A DNA stretch of 64,000 nt from Brachionus manjavacas (taxonomy: Eukaryota > Rotifera > Eurotatoria > Ploima > Brachionidae). The DNA is taken from contig JAHQIY010000009.1 in assembly GCA_019054805.1 (NCBI GenBank), positions 1,178,001-1,242,000 on the forward strand, in the 5' to 3' direction. Below, in pieces: positions 1 through 11,015 of the stretch. The notes under the pieces were generated by a model. The model ran no database searches and was not told where the DNA came from. It was given only the letters and a program-made list of their open reading frames with translations. Positions within the stretch are counted from its first letter, which is position 1. The number at the start of each line of letters is the position of its first letter. A program made the translations under genes and the position numbers.

Positions 1-193
1 CTACCATAGGCTACCTCCTTGTAGACCGTCTCCGCAAGTTAGCTTGCCGTAGCTTTTTTCATTATAATTATTATTATTAATTAAACAATTAAATATCAAG
101 AATGTTTTTTGAATTGAATACGAATTAAAGCAAGTAAAACAGCAAGAATTTATGCAAAATATCTAATTTTTGATAATGCTTAAATATTTTTAA

Positions 194-3100
194 TTAAATT
201 GGCACAAAAATTCTAGAAAAGAATGCCTTACCAGTATTGTTCAGTTTAGATCCAGGATCTTTACACAAAGTTAGCTCAGGCACATCAAAAATTGATTTGC
301 CTTTGAACGAAGATTTAGAATAATTAAAATTTAAATAATCAAAATTAAAAAACTATTACAATGCTCTAATTTGTGAACTTCATTTGGTATGAATGAAAAA
401 AAACTATGGTGCATTGATTCTGCAGCTGAAGCTCTTTTTTTCGGATCGAACTAAAAAATAAAAAAAAATTAAAAATAAAAAATTAAATTTTTTTTATTAC
501 TTTTAAAAATGAAGTAAGTATGGAGATGCCGTCGCTCTCAAGTCTTGGCACTAGATTGGAAAAGCTAACCGGAAGAAATTTGGGAATATTGTATGCCAAA
601 AAGTCTGGATTACTGGTGACCCCAGGGAAATTCTCTTCATTTGGAGTACCGAGTATTTTAAATATGAGATAAAGTTCGTCCTCAACTTTGGTTCCTGGAA
701 AGAGCGGTTTACCACATACCATTTCATAAAAAATGCATCCTACACCCCACATGTCAATGTGTGTTGAGTAATCAGTCGATCCTAAGAGGACGTCGGGTGG
801 TCGATACCACAAAGTAACAACTTCATTCGAATATGTTTTGGTGGGAATTGACTTGGCCCTGGCGAGTCCAAAGTCGGCCAATTTTAACTCGCCGCGCTGG
901 TTTATTAGCAAATTTTGAGGCTTCAAATCCCGATGTAGTATTTGTCTGGCGTGACAATACGAAAGACCACGCAGCAGTTGGAACAAAAATAGCTTTATAT
1001 TTTTAATGCTCATTATATTATTACAATCATCCATGTACTGTTTAAGATCCTTTTCTAGATACTCAAAGACTAGTGTGAGTGATTTTTCGGTATAGATTAT
1101 GTCATGTAAGGTAACTATATTGGCATGTTTTAATTGACGAAGTAATGATACTTCTCGGATTGCTGTACATGGTGCTCCTTCTTCGTGCTCCAAACGAATC
1201 TCTTTCAAAGCCACAAATGAACCATTTATCGTACTTTGGCCTCTATACACTGTTGCGTATGTACCCTTGGAAAAAACAAAAATTCAACATTAAATCAAGA
1301 AATCTTTAGGGTTCTTTAAAATTAATACCCAAAATATGGAAAAAAATTCATGTGGAATTTATTGATGTGGAATGATGAAAAAATTTCTTAAATCTTTTGA
1401 AATATTTAATTAAAAACCACTCAATAATGATAAAGAATAACTCGTAGATAAAGTTTAACTCTGTTTCTTTTTGATAAAAATTGTATTTTAATATAAAGCT
1501 TTCTGGTAAAGAGAAACAAACCATTAATTGTAGTTAAAGGTGTTGTCAAACAAGTTGGAATGTCATAAATAATCTAATTTTTTGCCTTTTAATTTAATCA
1601 GCAATTGTCTATTTTTTAGGACTATGATGGTGCATTCCAAAAATTTTAAATTTAACCTTGTCTAGTTTATCAAGATCTTCCGGAAAATTAATAAAATAAT
1701 TTTATTTTTTTAACAAGTCTATTAATGACTTAAAAATTCATTCAAGTTAACAAAAAATATTTAATTAATTTCTTGAAGTATTTTTATTCCTTTCTTTTCA
1801 ATTAATAGAGATTTTTTTTTTTAATTGATATTATTTTTCGCTATTATTTATTACTGAAAAGTTATACACAATTTTTATTACTAATTTATTAAACACATAC
1901 ATATTTCTATTAAAATATTAATTAGATTCCTTTTTTTTATCATTTCTTATACAATTTAACAATCAATTGGAGCAAACTTTGTATCTAGTGGCGGCTAAAC
2001 AAGCAAAGCTAGCCTGAATATTATTTTTTTACTAAATTTCAATTTTTTTTAAATTTTTTAATTTTGTGATTTTTAGTTATGAAATTTGTAAAACGTATAA
2101 TAAATATATGTAAAAATAATATAATTAATCTGTAATGGTGAATAACTAAGTTAATGATGATAATATGTGTGCAAATAGCATACAAAATTACCTTTACACC
2201 AAGCAGTAATAAATGATATCAATTAAGTAATGTAACCTAGCAGTTAATTTAAAACATATTTCATAAAAATAAGCACATTGCAAATTTTTTCAAAGATAAA
2301 TTTTAAAAAATAAAAATTCAGTAAACTTGGTTAAAGTTTTTTTTTCAAATCTATTTGCGAAAGAAGTAGCTAAAAAAATTAAACTTTATTTTAGTTTTTT
2401 AGATCCCAAATTATTCGATGAAAAAAATTGAACGCTCACCTCAATAGATTAAAATAAAATAAAAAGATAAAATTAAAAATAAATGACTTTAAAAAAATAT
2501 TAATAAAAATTTCGAATAATTTTTTTTAATATATAAGATTTAATTTGAAAATGAGAGGACAAAAAAAACTATTTTCATAAATGAAAAAAAAATTTGATAA
2601 CTAATTTACCTCTCCTAACTTTTCCAGCTTATTGTAGGATTCGATTTTTCCATAACCAAGTTCGGACATTGAAGCTCTGCGGCTATTTCTATTTATAGGC
2701 TTGAGAAGAAATAAGTTTCTAGTCATGTCCGAATGATTCATAGATGATAGCGACTGAAAAGATTGCAGATGATGCTGATTGTAATTAAGAGCCGGGTTCT
2801 TATTTACCATGCTCATATTCCGACTGGGTAGCTTGATCATATTGTTCGATAGAGTACTCGAAATGGCGTAGTTACTGGTAAAACCAATATTTTTGGTATT
2901 CAAAAAATTTTTGTTAACCATTTTCTCACTTTTGTCCTGATTAAGTTCGGTTTCCGCTAAAATTTCGCTTTGCTGTAGCATTTGAATGTTGGAGGCGTAA
3001 TTAGCGGGCAAAGAAATTCGCTTGTTGACCAACTCTGTTTGTCCTTTGGATTTTTTGTGCCTAAGTTTTACTTTATCTGCACTCGGGTTGTTGTTCGACG

Positions 3101-6100
3101 AGGACGAAGATGACGAGAGTGAGAACGAAGAGGACAACGAATGCCAGAATTCAGCAATTGGGTTTTGTTTGTTCGGAGTGTTGGTAGATGATGAGGTTGA
3201 ATGGGTCTTTGAGTTGGCGTTTTGGTACGGCGAGGAAGAGTCTGTGCTGCTTTTTGGAGTTAAATCATTCCTGTTCACAGTTGAGTTGCTGTTTATCTTG
3301 AGACTATTTTTGTTGGTAAGAGACGAAGTAGAGGAAGATGACGATGGCTGCACGACTAGGTTATTAGTGTTCAGACCAGCGAAGGTATCTGCTATCTCGT
3401 CAATGTTCGGATTGGGGTACTGTTCTTCGTGGATTACGTCGATTTCATGAACCACTGAGTTGTGGGTGTCGGTCAAAGTGTTCAAATTTAGTCTTAGTAT
3501 TTTTTCGGCCTGGTGTTCATAGTTGGATTTTATTAGCAAATTTTTAAGACTGTTAGACTTGGAATTGTGGACACTTGGGTTTATGCTATTCGAACTATTC
3601 GAATTTGGTATTTTAGGTGCCGGTTTTGATGCTATTTCGGATAAATTCGAGGTCGTACTGTGACTTTTACGTATCGATAGTTTATTACGAAGTTTTTTAA
3701 ATGATGGAAGCTTAAAAAATTTCATTTTTTTTAATCAGGTTGAGTCAAAAAGTTTTTTATTTTTTGTCAAAAATAATTTTTTTTTAAATAGAATTTATTT
3801 ATAGATATTGCAGTAAAAGAACGTAGAAAAAAAAATTTTACGAGATTTTTCGTATTATTTCATAAAATTTAACAAAAATAAAAGGACTAAAATATTTAAT
3901 GAATTTTTCTAATTATTTTGTTAAAGCATAAATTTCTCTAATGATTTAAAATAAAATTTTGAAAAAAATAATTAAAAAGATTCGTTTGGGATTTTTTTTT
4001 AATTTTTGGAAATTTTAGGAAATAATTCTAAAATCTCGTACATTCTGGTAAATTCTCGATTATTTACTTTGGTAATTTATTTTTTATAAAATTAAGATCA
4101 CTGACTAAAAATAATAAAAGATTAATTCGACAACGAAACTTGTTATTAAAGTATAAATTTTGAATTTTCCTTTTTATTGTTTTTTTTTTAATTTATTTAT
4201 GGTTCAATCTCACAATTACACAAATAATTAAAAATTACCTAATAAAAATTAGAATGTTTAAAAATTCAGAACTACTTGTATATGAATTAAAATAAAATGA
4301 TTTTAAAAAATATATAATATAAATACTTCCGAAATAAAATTTAATGAAAAAAATCTTTTCGAACAAATAAACCTTTTTTCAAGCACAGACTTGCTTCAGA
4401 TTCTACGAAAAAACACTAAAATTTATTTTTCAAAAAAAAACCTTTAATTGTTTATTTTGCACTTCATTTTGTTTTAACTTACGATCATGCCGAATTAATA
4501 GTAAAATTGGTTTATAACAGAATCTCTATTTCGAATTCTATTTAAGGTTTAGCAAGAAAAAATATTAAAATAAATAAAAATAATTTAGATCAATCAATCT
4601 ATTGAATTATTCGACATTAATAAACAATTCTATTCCAATTTTTCATATTGATGAAATTAAAATTTGATATATTGATTTATTTTTAGTTTTTTTCTTATTC
4701 TTAGTTGAATTTAGTTCACCATCCAATTCCTAAAAACTATCATAATTTTTTATAATATTTAAAAATTAATTACAAAAAAAACAAAAAAATTCTTTAATAA
4801 ATTCTTAAATTAATTCACTAAATTAACCTTTAGAATCTAAAATAACTCTTTGAATGCATACCATTAAAGAACATTATTTAATAGAATTTTCAATTAATTG
4901 CGAAAATTTTTAGGATTTCATTGATTTATTTACCAGATCTTCGAAATATGTCTAAAACATAGCTTTCTTCTTATCAACTAATGTCTATACATTGTTACTG
5001 ATAAATTTAAAAAAAAAGGTAATACTCCTTTAATAATATTGCTAACAAAAAAAATTAGAAAAAAAGTTATCTAAATTATCTTAAGTTGCCATCCATATTT
5101 TGCTCGTTTTTTATATTTTCTTATTTTTGATGTCTCAAGCAAAATATAAAAATCATTGTTTTTCTATTGATCTTGAATACTGGATTGAAATCAAAATTTT
5201 TAAATTAGCCATCTAAATTTTTTCTTATTAAATAACATTTCTTTATGATCGAACTTCCAAACGATTCCTTGACAATCTATTTCCATTGCTTTGCAGCATT
5301 GTACATAAAAAATAAAAATCTAATGCAAATTTTGCCTTGCAAATAGTGGACTAAATTATATTCAGGTCAGAAGCAGGTAGCTGAGCAACTGAAACAAAAA
5401 ATTTTGAACTCTTTTAAAATTAAAATTTTTATTAATTAAAAAAAAAGAGACATACAAAGTTAATCAAGTCTCCGAGTGAAACTAATTTAAATCTTGACTT
5501 GACTTCATCAATAAAAATGAGCTATAGACAAGAACTTCTTTTTTCCAAATTATACCCTTGAATAAAAAGTGTCCTTTTGTGTCCTTTTTTAAGAAAGCCT
5601 TTGCATTTTTTCTTTTAATGAAATAAATATAAAAAATCCCTCTCTTTTTTTAATTTACCTTATTCCCTAAACCAGGGCTCCGTTTTTTGGTGTAACTTGT
5701 TTTTACAAAAAAAAGGGAACAAAAAAAGAATTCATAATAAAAGTACACAAAAGGACACTTTTTACGCTTGAGAAAAAAAGTTAAGAATATTTATTAATCT
5801 AAAATAAGCTCATTGTCTATCCATGATAAAAGTTAACTTTTGGCCAAAACTTTTTCATTTAATATTTGAGACTAGAGAGATTATGCTTTTTTTTAATTTT
5901 GTTTTTTAAATGTAAAATAACATTTTTAATTTTATTCATTGAATTTATGTGAATTTTTAATTAAAATCTTATCTGATTCTACTTCAAATTGCCTCGAGTT
6001 TTTGAACATGATTTAAACCATAAATAAATTAAAATGCGGAACTGCCAAAGAGCTAGCTTAAAATTTTAATTCAAATACTAACTGAGTATATTTTAGCTTT

Positions 6101-8891
6101 TAACAATTTAATTCTTGACGTAATCGAATTTTTATTTCTAATCAAAAATTGATCAAATCGTGTTGAAAAAATTTTTTTTTTAGCAAAGCAATAGCTGTGT
6201 CTAGGTACTTGTTTTAAAAGGTTAAACACGCTTAGCCCTATTAATTAGTGATTTTAAAGTAGCTTACCCTCAATTTGGAGCTGTGCGAATTTGGGTTCGA
6301 ATGTTCATGGGCTGTCTTGGTATTTGAGATTGCTGTATTTCGGCTTTCTACAAAACTGTTCGACATTTCGTCTAAAAAAATAATCAAAATAAAAGTTTTA
6401 GTTTAGATTTTTATTCAAATTTTAAAGTGGAATTTTGCATTTAAAGTGATATTGAATCACGAGTTGTTTAACTATTTTGTCAGAGTAAACAAAATCCAAC
6501 TCTCTAATGTACCAAAATAGAAATTTTAATGAAAATTAATCAAAATAAATTGAGACGAAGCTAACTTTTGTCAAAAACAATATCATCTAGATTTCTATCT
6601 ACAAATCTTTAAGTAAATTATCCACTTGTTGTTTTGTTTTCTTATGACAACTTATTTAAATTAGCCTCAAGTGTGAATGCTTGAAATTCTCGATTGCTAG
6701 ACTTTCGCAGCGGAACTTGACTGACTTGAAAAAAAAATTCACGGATGTGATATGAATAAATGTTTTATTTTAATAAAAAAAATCCTTTTTGTTTTATGAG
6801 AATGGTTCAAAGTGGGTTATGTCCCCAATAAAATAATTTAAATTTAACCCAAATTCAAATTGTATCAATAAAAATAAACAAAAAAAGGAAACTCCAAATT
6901 TTCATTGTTTCAGCATAAACTACAATTCGCGCTCGAGTTTGAGGACATAGCATTAGTTTGAGCAGGACTTAATTTAATTAGATAAATAAACCACTGGAAA
7001 AATGCAAACTTATCCATTTGTTTAGCTAACTTCTAAGCTCTTAATTCAGCTCATCCAAATCCAAGTAGAGATGCTCAAATGTCAAGCGTAGAAACAGCGA
7101 CTAGAAAGAGTTTAAATGAAGCAAGTATTTTTGCATCGGCCTTGATTGCCTTAGGTAATTATAAGTTTGCATTGCTTCAAAGTTTTCCAAAACACATAAA
7201 ACATTGCCATCACAACTCTTTGTAAAATTTACCTTAGAATTTTTTGCTTTTCTTCATAATTTATGGCTCCCTTAACAATTTTCCAACTAGCAGAAAAAAA
7301 AAACTATTAAAAGCCCAATTATTCAATTTTTTCTTTCAAATAAACAAAATGGCACTACAACAGAACTTTAGAACTCGGAAGCCTTTTAATTGGCATGGTA
7401 GAGTCGCGTTTGAGGACCAAATGAAATTAAATTCTATTAAATAGCAAACACCACTTAGAAGAAGCTAATTCTTCGACAAAATCTTGTTTAATTGATTAAG
7501 TATTTATTTTTTAAATAAATGACAACAATAAAATTTGATATTTTTAAGTTGCGTGTTTCCTAAATTATTTAAATCAATTAATTCAATTTTTTAACTCTTT
7601 TTTTTGCTTTTCTATTTCAATTTAGAGGAAGGATTAGAACAACAAGTAAAATTTTGAATGATCTAAACAATGACGCTACTTGATTTTTTGAGACCTGAAA
7701 AAAAAAATTTCAAATTTAAATAATTTATTTTGTATCTTTAAAATTGATAAATTTTTTATTTGAAATCAATTGAAAAACAAAAACAAAATAATCCTTATTA
7801 AGACAAACAGAGAAACACAACACTTCCTCTTGAGTTTTTAAAAGTAAGCTTTCAAAAAAGTATCGGTTTAAATTTTTTTAAATAGTATCTAAAATTTCGC
7901 TCGATGATTTCAATTTAAAAATAGGATTAAAAAAAAAACTATGGTTTAAAATACCCTTAACAAAGCTTTTACTTCATTTAGTTAAAACTTGATTTTTTTA
8001 GACCTGAAATTTTTTTCAATTGAATCGTATTCTTTAAAAATTATAAAATTATCAATTGAAATCACTTCAAAAAAACATTATTAGAATTGAAGACAAACAA
8101 TGCAACACAGCCCTTCATTTAGAGTTTAGATAAAAATTTAATAATTTTTTTAATATAATTTTCAATTTTAGAAAAAAAGACTTTATTTTAAAAATATCCA
8201 TTAACAAAGCTGTTACTTCATTTTATTAAACTTGAGTTTTTAGAGCTGCAATTTTTTTGAAAAATAAAAATGTCATGAACACTGATACCACTTTATTTTG
8301 TTTAAAGTTGAAAATCTCTAAAAATTAATGAATCATTTATTGCAACCACTCCAAAAAATCTTTTTGAAAAAAGATTGTTCTATTGAAGACAATAAATGAG
8401 ACATAGCGTCTCCTTTAGGTTTTTGATCAAGAAGTGAACATTCAAAAATGTTATCAGTTTAGATTTTTTTAATCATTTAGCTAATGAGTAATTATATCAA
8501 AAAGAAAAGGTAAATGAGAGGCATTGTTGTCACTGCCATTTAGAGAACGCTCAATGTTTACCCAAGTGATGCTTTTATGTTTGAGAAAAAAAGAGCTTAA
8601 ATGATAAAATGGTTGCTTACTTGTCTTTATGGTAAAGGATGATTTAGACTTGGGTATCTTGTTTTTGCTGGCTTGAGTGTGTGCAGCATTGGAACAAGAG
8701 CGACTTATCGAATGCTGCATTAGTCTATTATCTAAAACAGAATCCATTTCTAGATTCGTGTGAAAATTCCAGTTATTAGATGTGTTTTGCATTTGATTTA
8801 TGAGGAAAATATTTTTGCTTAATGTTGATCTCGCTGTTGAAATGGTCGATGATAGGTTACCGCTAATCAGTTTAGACGATATATCATTCAT
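194..8891 (-). CDS. CDK16/17/18: PCTAIRE-type cyclin-dependent kinase (CDK16/17/18 orthologue), six exons
   Basis: Ser/Thr kinase of the PCTAIRE subfamily, which in other animals is activated by cyclin Y at membranes. Exons read on the minus strand: 8891-8621, 6371-6268, 3710-2610, 1265-501, 450-360, 300-194; all junctions have GT..AG ends and keep frame (812 aa). Visible are the glycine loop [12 protein letters not shown] made across the exon 3/4 junction, VALK lysine (about residue 513), PCTAIRE (524-530), HRDLKPQN (Asp about 605), DFG (Asp about 623) and the T-loop [10 protein letters not shown]. Just before the kinase domain [16 protein letters not shown] matches the conserved regulatory segment containing a PKA-type RRxS site. 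The long N-terminus is Ser/Asn-rich and poorly conserved. An alternative start is ATG at 3725 (MKFFK, the family's usual type of N-terminus), so the two upstream exons may define another isoform. A donor at 231 could replace the stop at 194-196 and add a further 3' exon. The kinase identity is certain; the first two exons and the C-terminal tail are inferred. Confidence 0.94.
5563..5764. repeat. MITE-like element with inverted ends in kinase intron 2
   Basis: A perfect 19-bp inverted repeat (5563-5581, TAAAAAGTGTCCTTTTGTG, and its complement at 5746-5764) bounds a segment of about 200 bp without coding capacity; imperfect pairing continues for several bases outside and inside (CTTGAA/CTCAAG flanks, TCCTTTT/TACTTTT inside). 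The size and structure fit a non-autonomous DNA transposon. It lies between the exons at 6268-6371 and 2610-3710 of the PCTAIRE kinase gene. No target-site duplication could be fixed by eye. Confidence 0.65.
7679..8450. repeat. Diverged tandem array, about three units, in kinase intron 1
   Basis: Three successive stretches of roughly 230-300 bp share the same order of words: a start like CTTGATTTTTTGAGACCTG (about 7679, 7987 and 8229), then an ATTGAAATCA-type word, then AAGACAAACA..AACACA..CTTC..TTTAGAGTTT. Units differ by many substitutions and indels, so the array is old. The stretch is non-coding and falls in the first large intron of the PCTAIRE gene. Confidence 0.55.
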
Positions 8892-9029
8892 AGCTTGATC
8901 CGTGTATTTGTGCTACTATGTATGCTGAATTTTAATATAAAAGAAAAAAATTTGAAATTTTCATGATAATTATGACAAATATAGAAGAATAAAATGGAAA
9001 AATTATATTAAAACTATTGCTTTCAAAAG

Positions 9030-9240
9030 CGCTCACTCTCCTCCCCTACTCTCGCTCTCTCTTATTCTCACCCGCTCTTCACTTTTAATCAACTAGCGAT
9101 AGCACTTGTTTATTAACACCGTTTAAGCTGGTGATATTCTAAATCACGATCTGAAATTGAAAAAAATTTTGCCCTTTTTCAAAATTTGATTTAGAAAATA
9201 TTCCAAATTTACAAGAGAGAGAGAGAGAAAAAGAGATATC
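9030..9240. promoter_or_regulatory. Pyrimidine/purine-rich tracts upstream of the PCTAIRE kinase gene
   Basis: A CT-rich tract (about 9038-9085, repeated CTCTC and CCCTCT-like words) and a GA-dinucleotide run (9212-9236) lie 150-350 bp upstream of the most 5' start codon proposed for the minus-strand kinase gene (8891). They stand out from the A/T background. Promoter function is an inference from position only. Confidence 0.3.
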
Positions 9241-10190
9241 AATCTTGACAAGAATCAAAAAGTGACCCAGACTGAATCAGTGGCTTTGATTTTTTTACTT
9301 TATAAAATAGATAGTTTAAAAACATTCATTTTTTCTTATCTAAAAAATTTAAAAATGAGCTCAAAAAGAAGGGTCACAAATGAATGACAATTCTTCGTTT
9401 TTTTTTTATTTAAAATCAACTTTAAAAATTTTCAAAATTAAAATTTATTTATTTTAGAATAATTAATTGTTTTTTGACATATGGTCTTTGAATAAATATC
9501 GATAAAATCTAATGAAGTTTGAGAGTGTTTCCGATTATGTTGGATACGTTCAAAAAATACATTTATCTCATTATCTTGATGGAAATTACTTATTTTAAAA
9601 TATTTAGATTCATACTTAAATATATCAAGTTTTTTCTTGTCTTTTTCTGGGTTTTGAATAAAAAATACTTATTTTGAAATAGAGTATGGTTTGAGTTTGA
9701 CATAATTTGTCATCTTGCAAGATTTTTGATAGCGATAGGTGAAAAAAATATATTTTGGCAAATTAAATTATGTTCAAGAAAGAGGGCATCTTTTCACGCA
9801 TAAAAATTTTTTTTCATAAATAAAATTTTAATCATACCGCGTAAATGTTTTTCTTTTTGAAGAAAAAATCTTACATTAGAATCAGCTAGAAAATTAATTC
9901 AAAAGCGACCCCCGAATCATTCGCTCATTAAGCTCTAAAAAAACTATTTTCTTTTCGAATAATAAATATTTTTTTTCCCAAATTAAATTAATGCTAAATT
10001 CAACCTAAATTACTTTGATTAGCAATTTAAGCAAAAATTTAGGTTCGTGAGTAGAAAACATTTATCGCATTTGCGGCAAACATACAAAACACAAATCTTG
10101 AGCTTGGAAAATATCAAATTTTTTAAGCCTTGACAAACAAATAAGCTTAAAAATTTGAATAAACAAAAAATTCCATCACAACTTGGTCTT

Positions 10191-11015
10191 GAAACTTTGG
10201 CAAAAAGCCGTGGTTGCCAAAAGGAAAATATTTCTAGCCACTATCATAATCACAGAGGAAAAAATTAAAAAATTTTGCCTTCGAACTCTAGCTGAATCTG
10301 GGCCTTTTTAAAAATCAAACCAAGGTCTGCTAATTTAGCTGATCCATCACACATCATTCATTAATTTCAGATCATGTCACCATATAATTTAAATAAATCG
10401 ATTTTTAACTCAACATACTGTAGCATAGTGACATGATTAGACTATAAATATAACTTGTTTTTGAACAGAATTCAGTGATTTTTGTTATTTCTAAACTTAT
10501 TTTAAAATAAAGTGTCCAGCTAAATACTAAGCTTATTATTCTCACACAAGGTCCGCATTGCCTTGATGGCAGTGGTAAAGCTAATAGATTTATTTCTTAA
10601 AAACAAATTAAAACGTGGTATTAAGTGTGTTGAATAGTGGTAAGCCAAAAAAGTTGAGTGCTTGAGATGGTTCAAAATGCTACATTTAAAACTGGTAAAA
10701 AGATTCTAGTTTTTCATTGTTTCAGTCATTTTCGGACTTGGTCAAATTAACAGAAATTGAAACTTTGGTAAAAAATACTTGGTTGCCAAAAAATATACTT
10801 TTAATAAGCACACAGGAAAAATCTAAATAAGGGCCTTGTTCAAATACCATTTGAAATTATCTTTTTTTTCCAATTTAAAATCAAGGTCTGCTAATTTAGA
10901 TAAAAATTCGATCACACAGCATCTAGTGCTAATTTATCTTGGCATTTACCTTAAGTTCAGATCAGATCACATTACCATTTAATAAATCGATTTTTTTTCA
11001 AATTAAAAATTCAAT
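10191..11015. repeat. Direct duplication, two diverged copies about 568 bp apart
   Basis: Copy A (about 10191-10413) and copy B (about 10759-11015) start with GAAACTTTGG and share in the same order GTTGCCAAAA, CACAGGAAAAA, GGGCCTT, AAGGTCTGCTAATTTAG, ATCACACA, TTCAGATCA and AAATAAATCGATTTTT. They are diverged but clearly homologous, with unrelated sequence between. No open frame is conserved between them, so this is a duplicated non-coding block or an old repeat family. Confidence 0.6.

Noticed and set aside
1..60. GC-richer patch considered as the last exon of the kinase
   Set aside because: The frame dictated by the possible donor at 231 reaches a stop after four codons, and the other frames lack a suitable acceptor; cannot be supported.
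3022..3450. Plus-strand ORF of 142 codons, acidic and Phe/Leu-rich
   Set aside because: Antisense shadow of the Ser-rich N-terminal exon of the PCTAIRE kinase; Ser codons read backwards give Glu/Asp-like composition.
7244..7444. 66-codon plus-strand ORF
   Set aside because: Lies in a kinase intron, has no motif, and its Lys/Asn/Phe composition is expected from AT-rich DNA.
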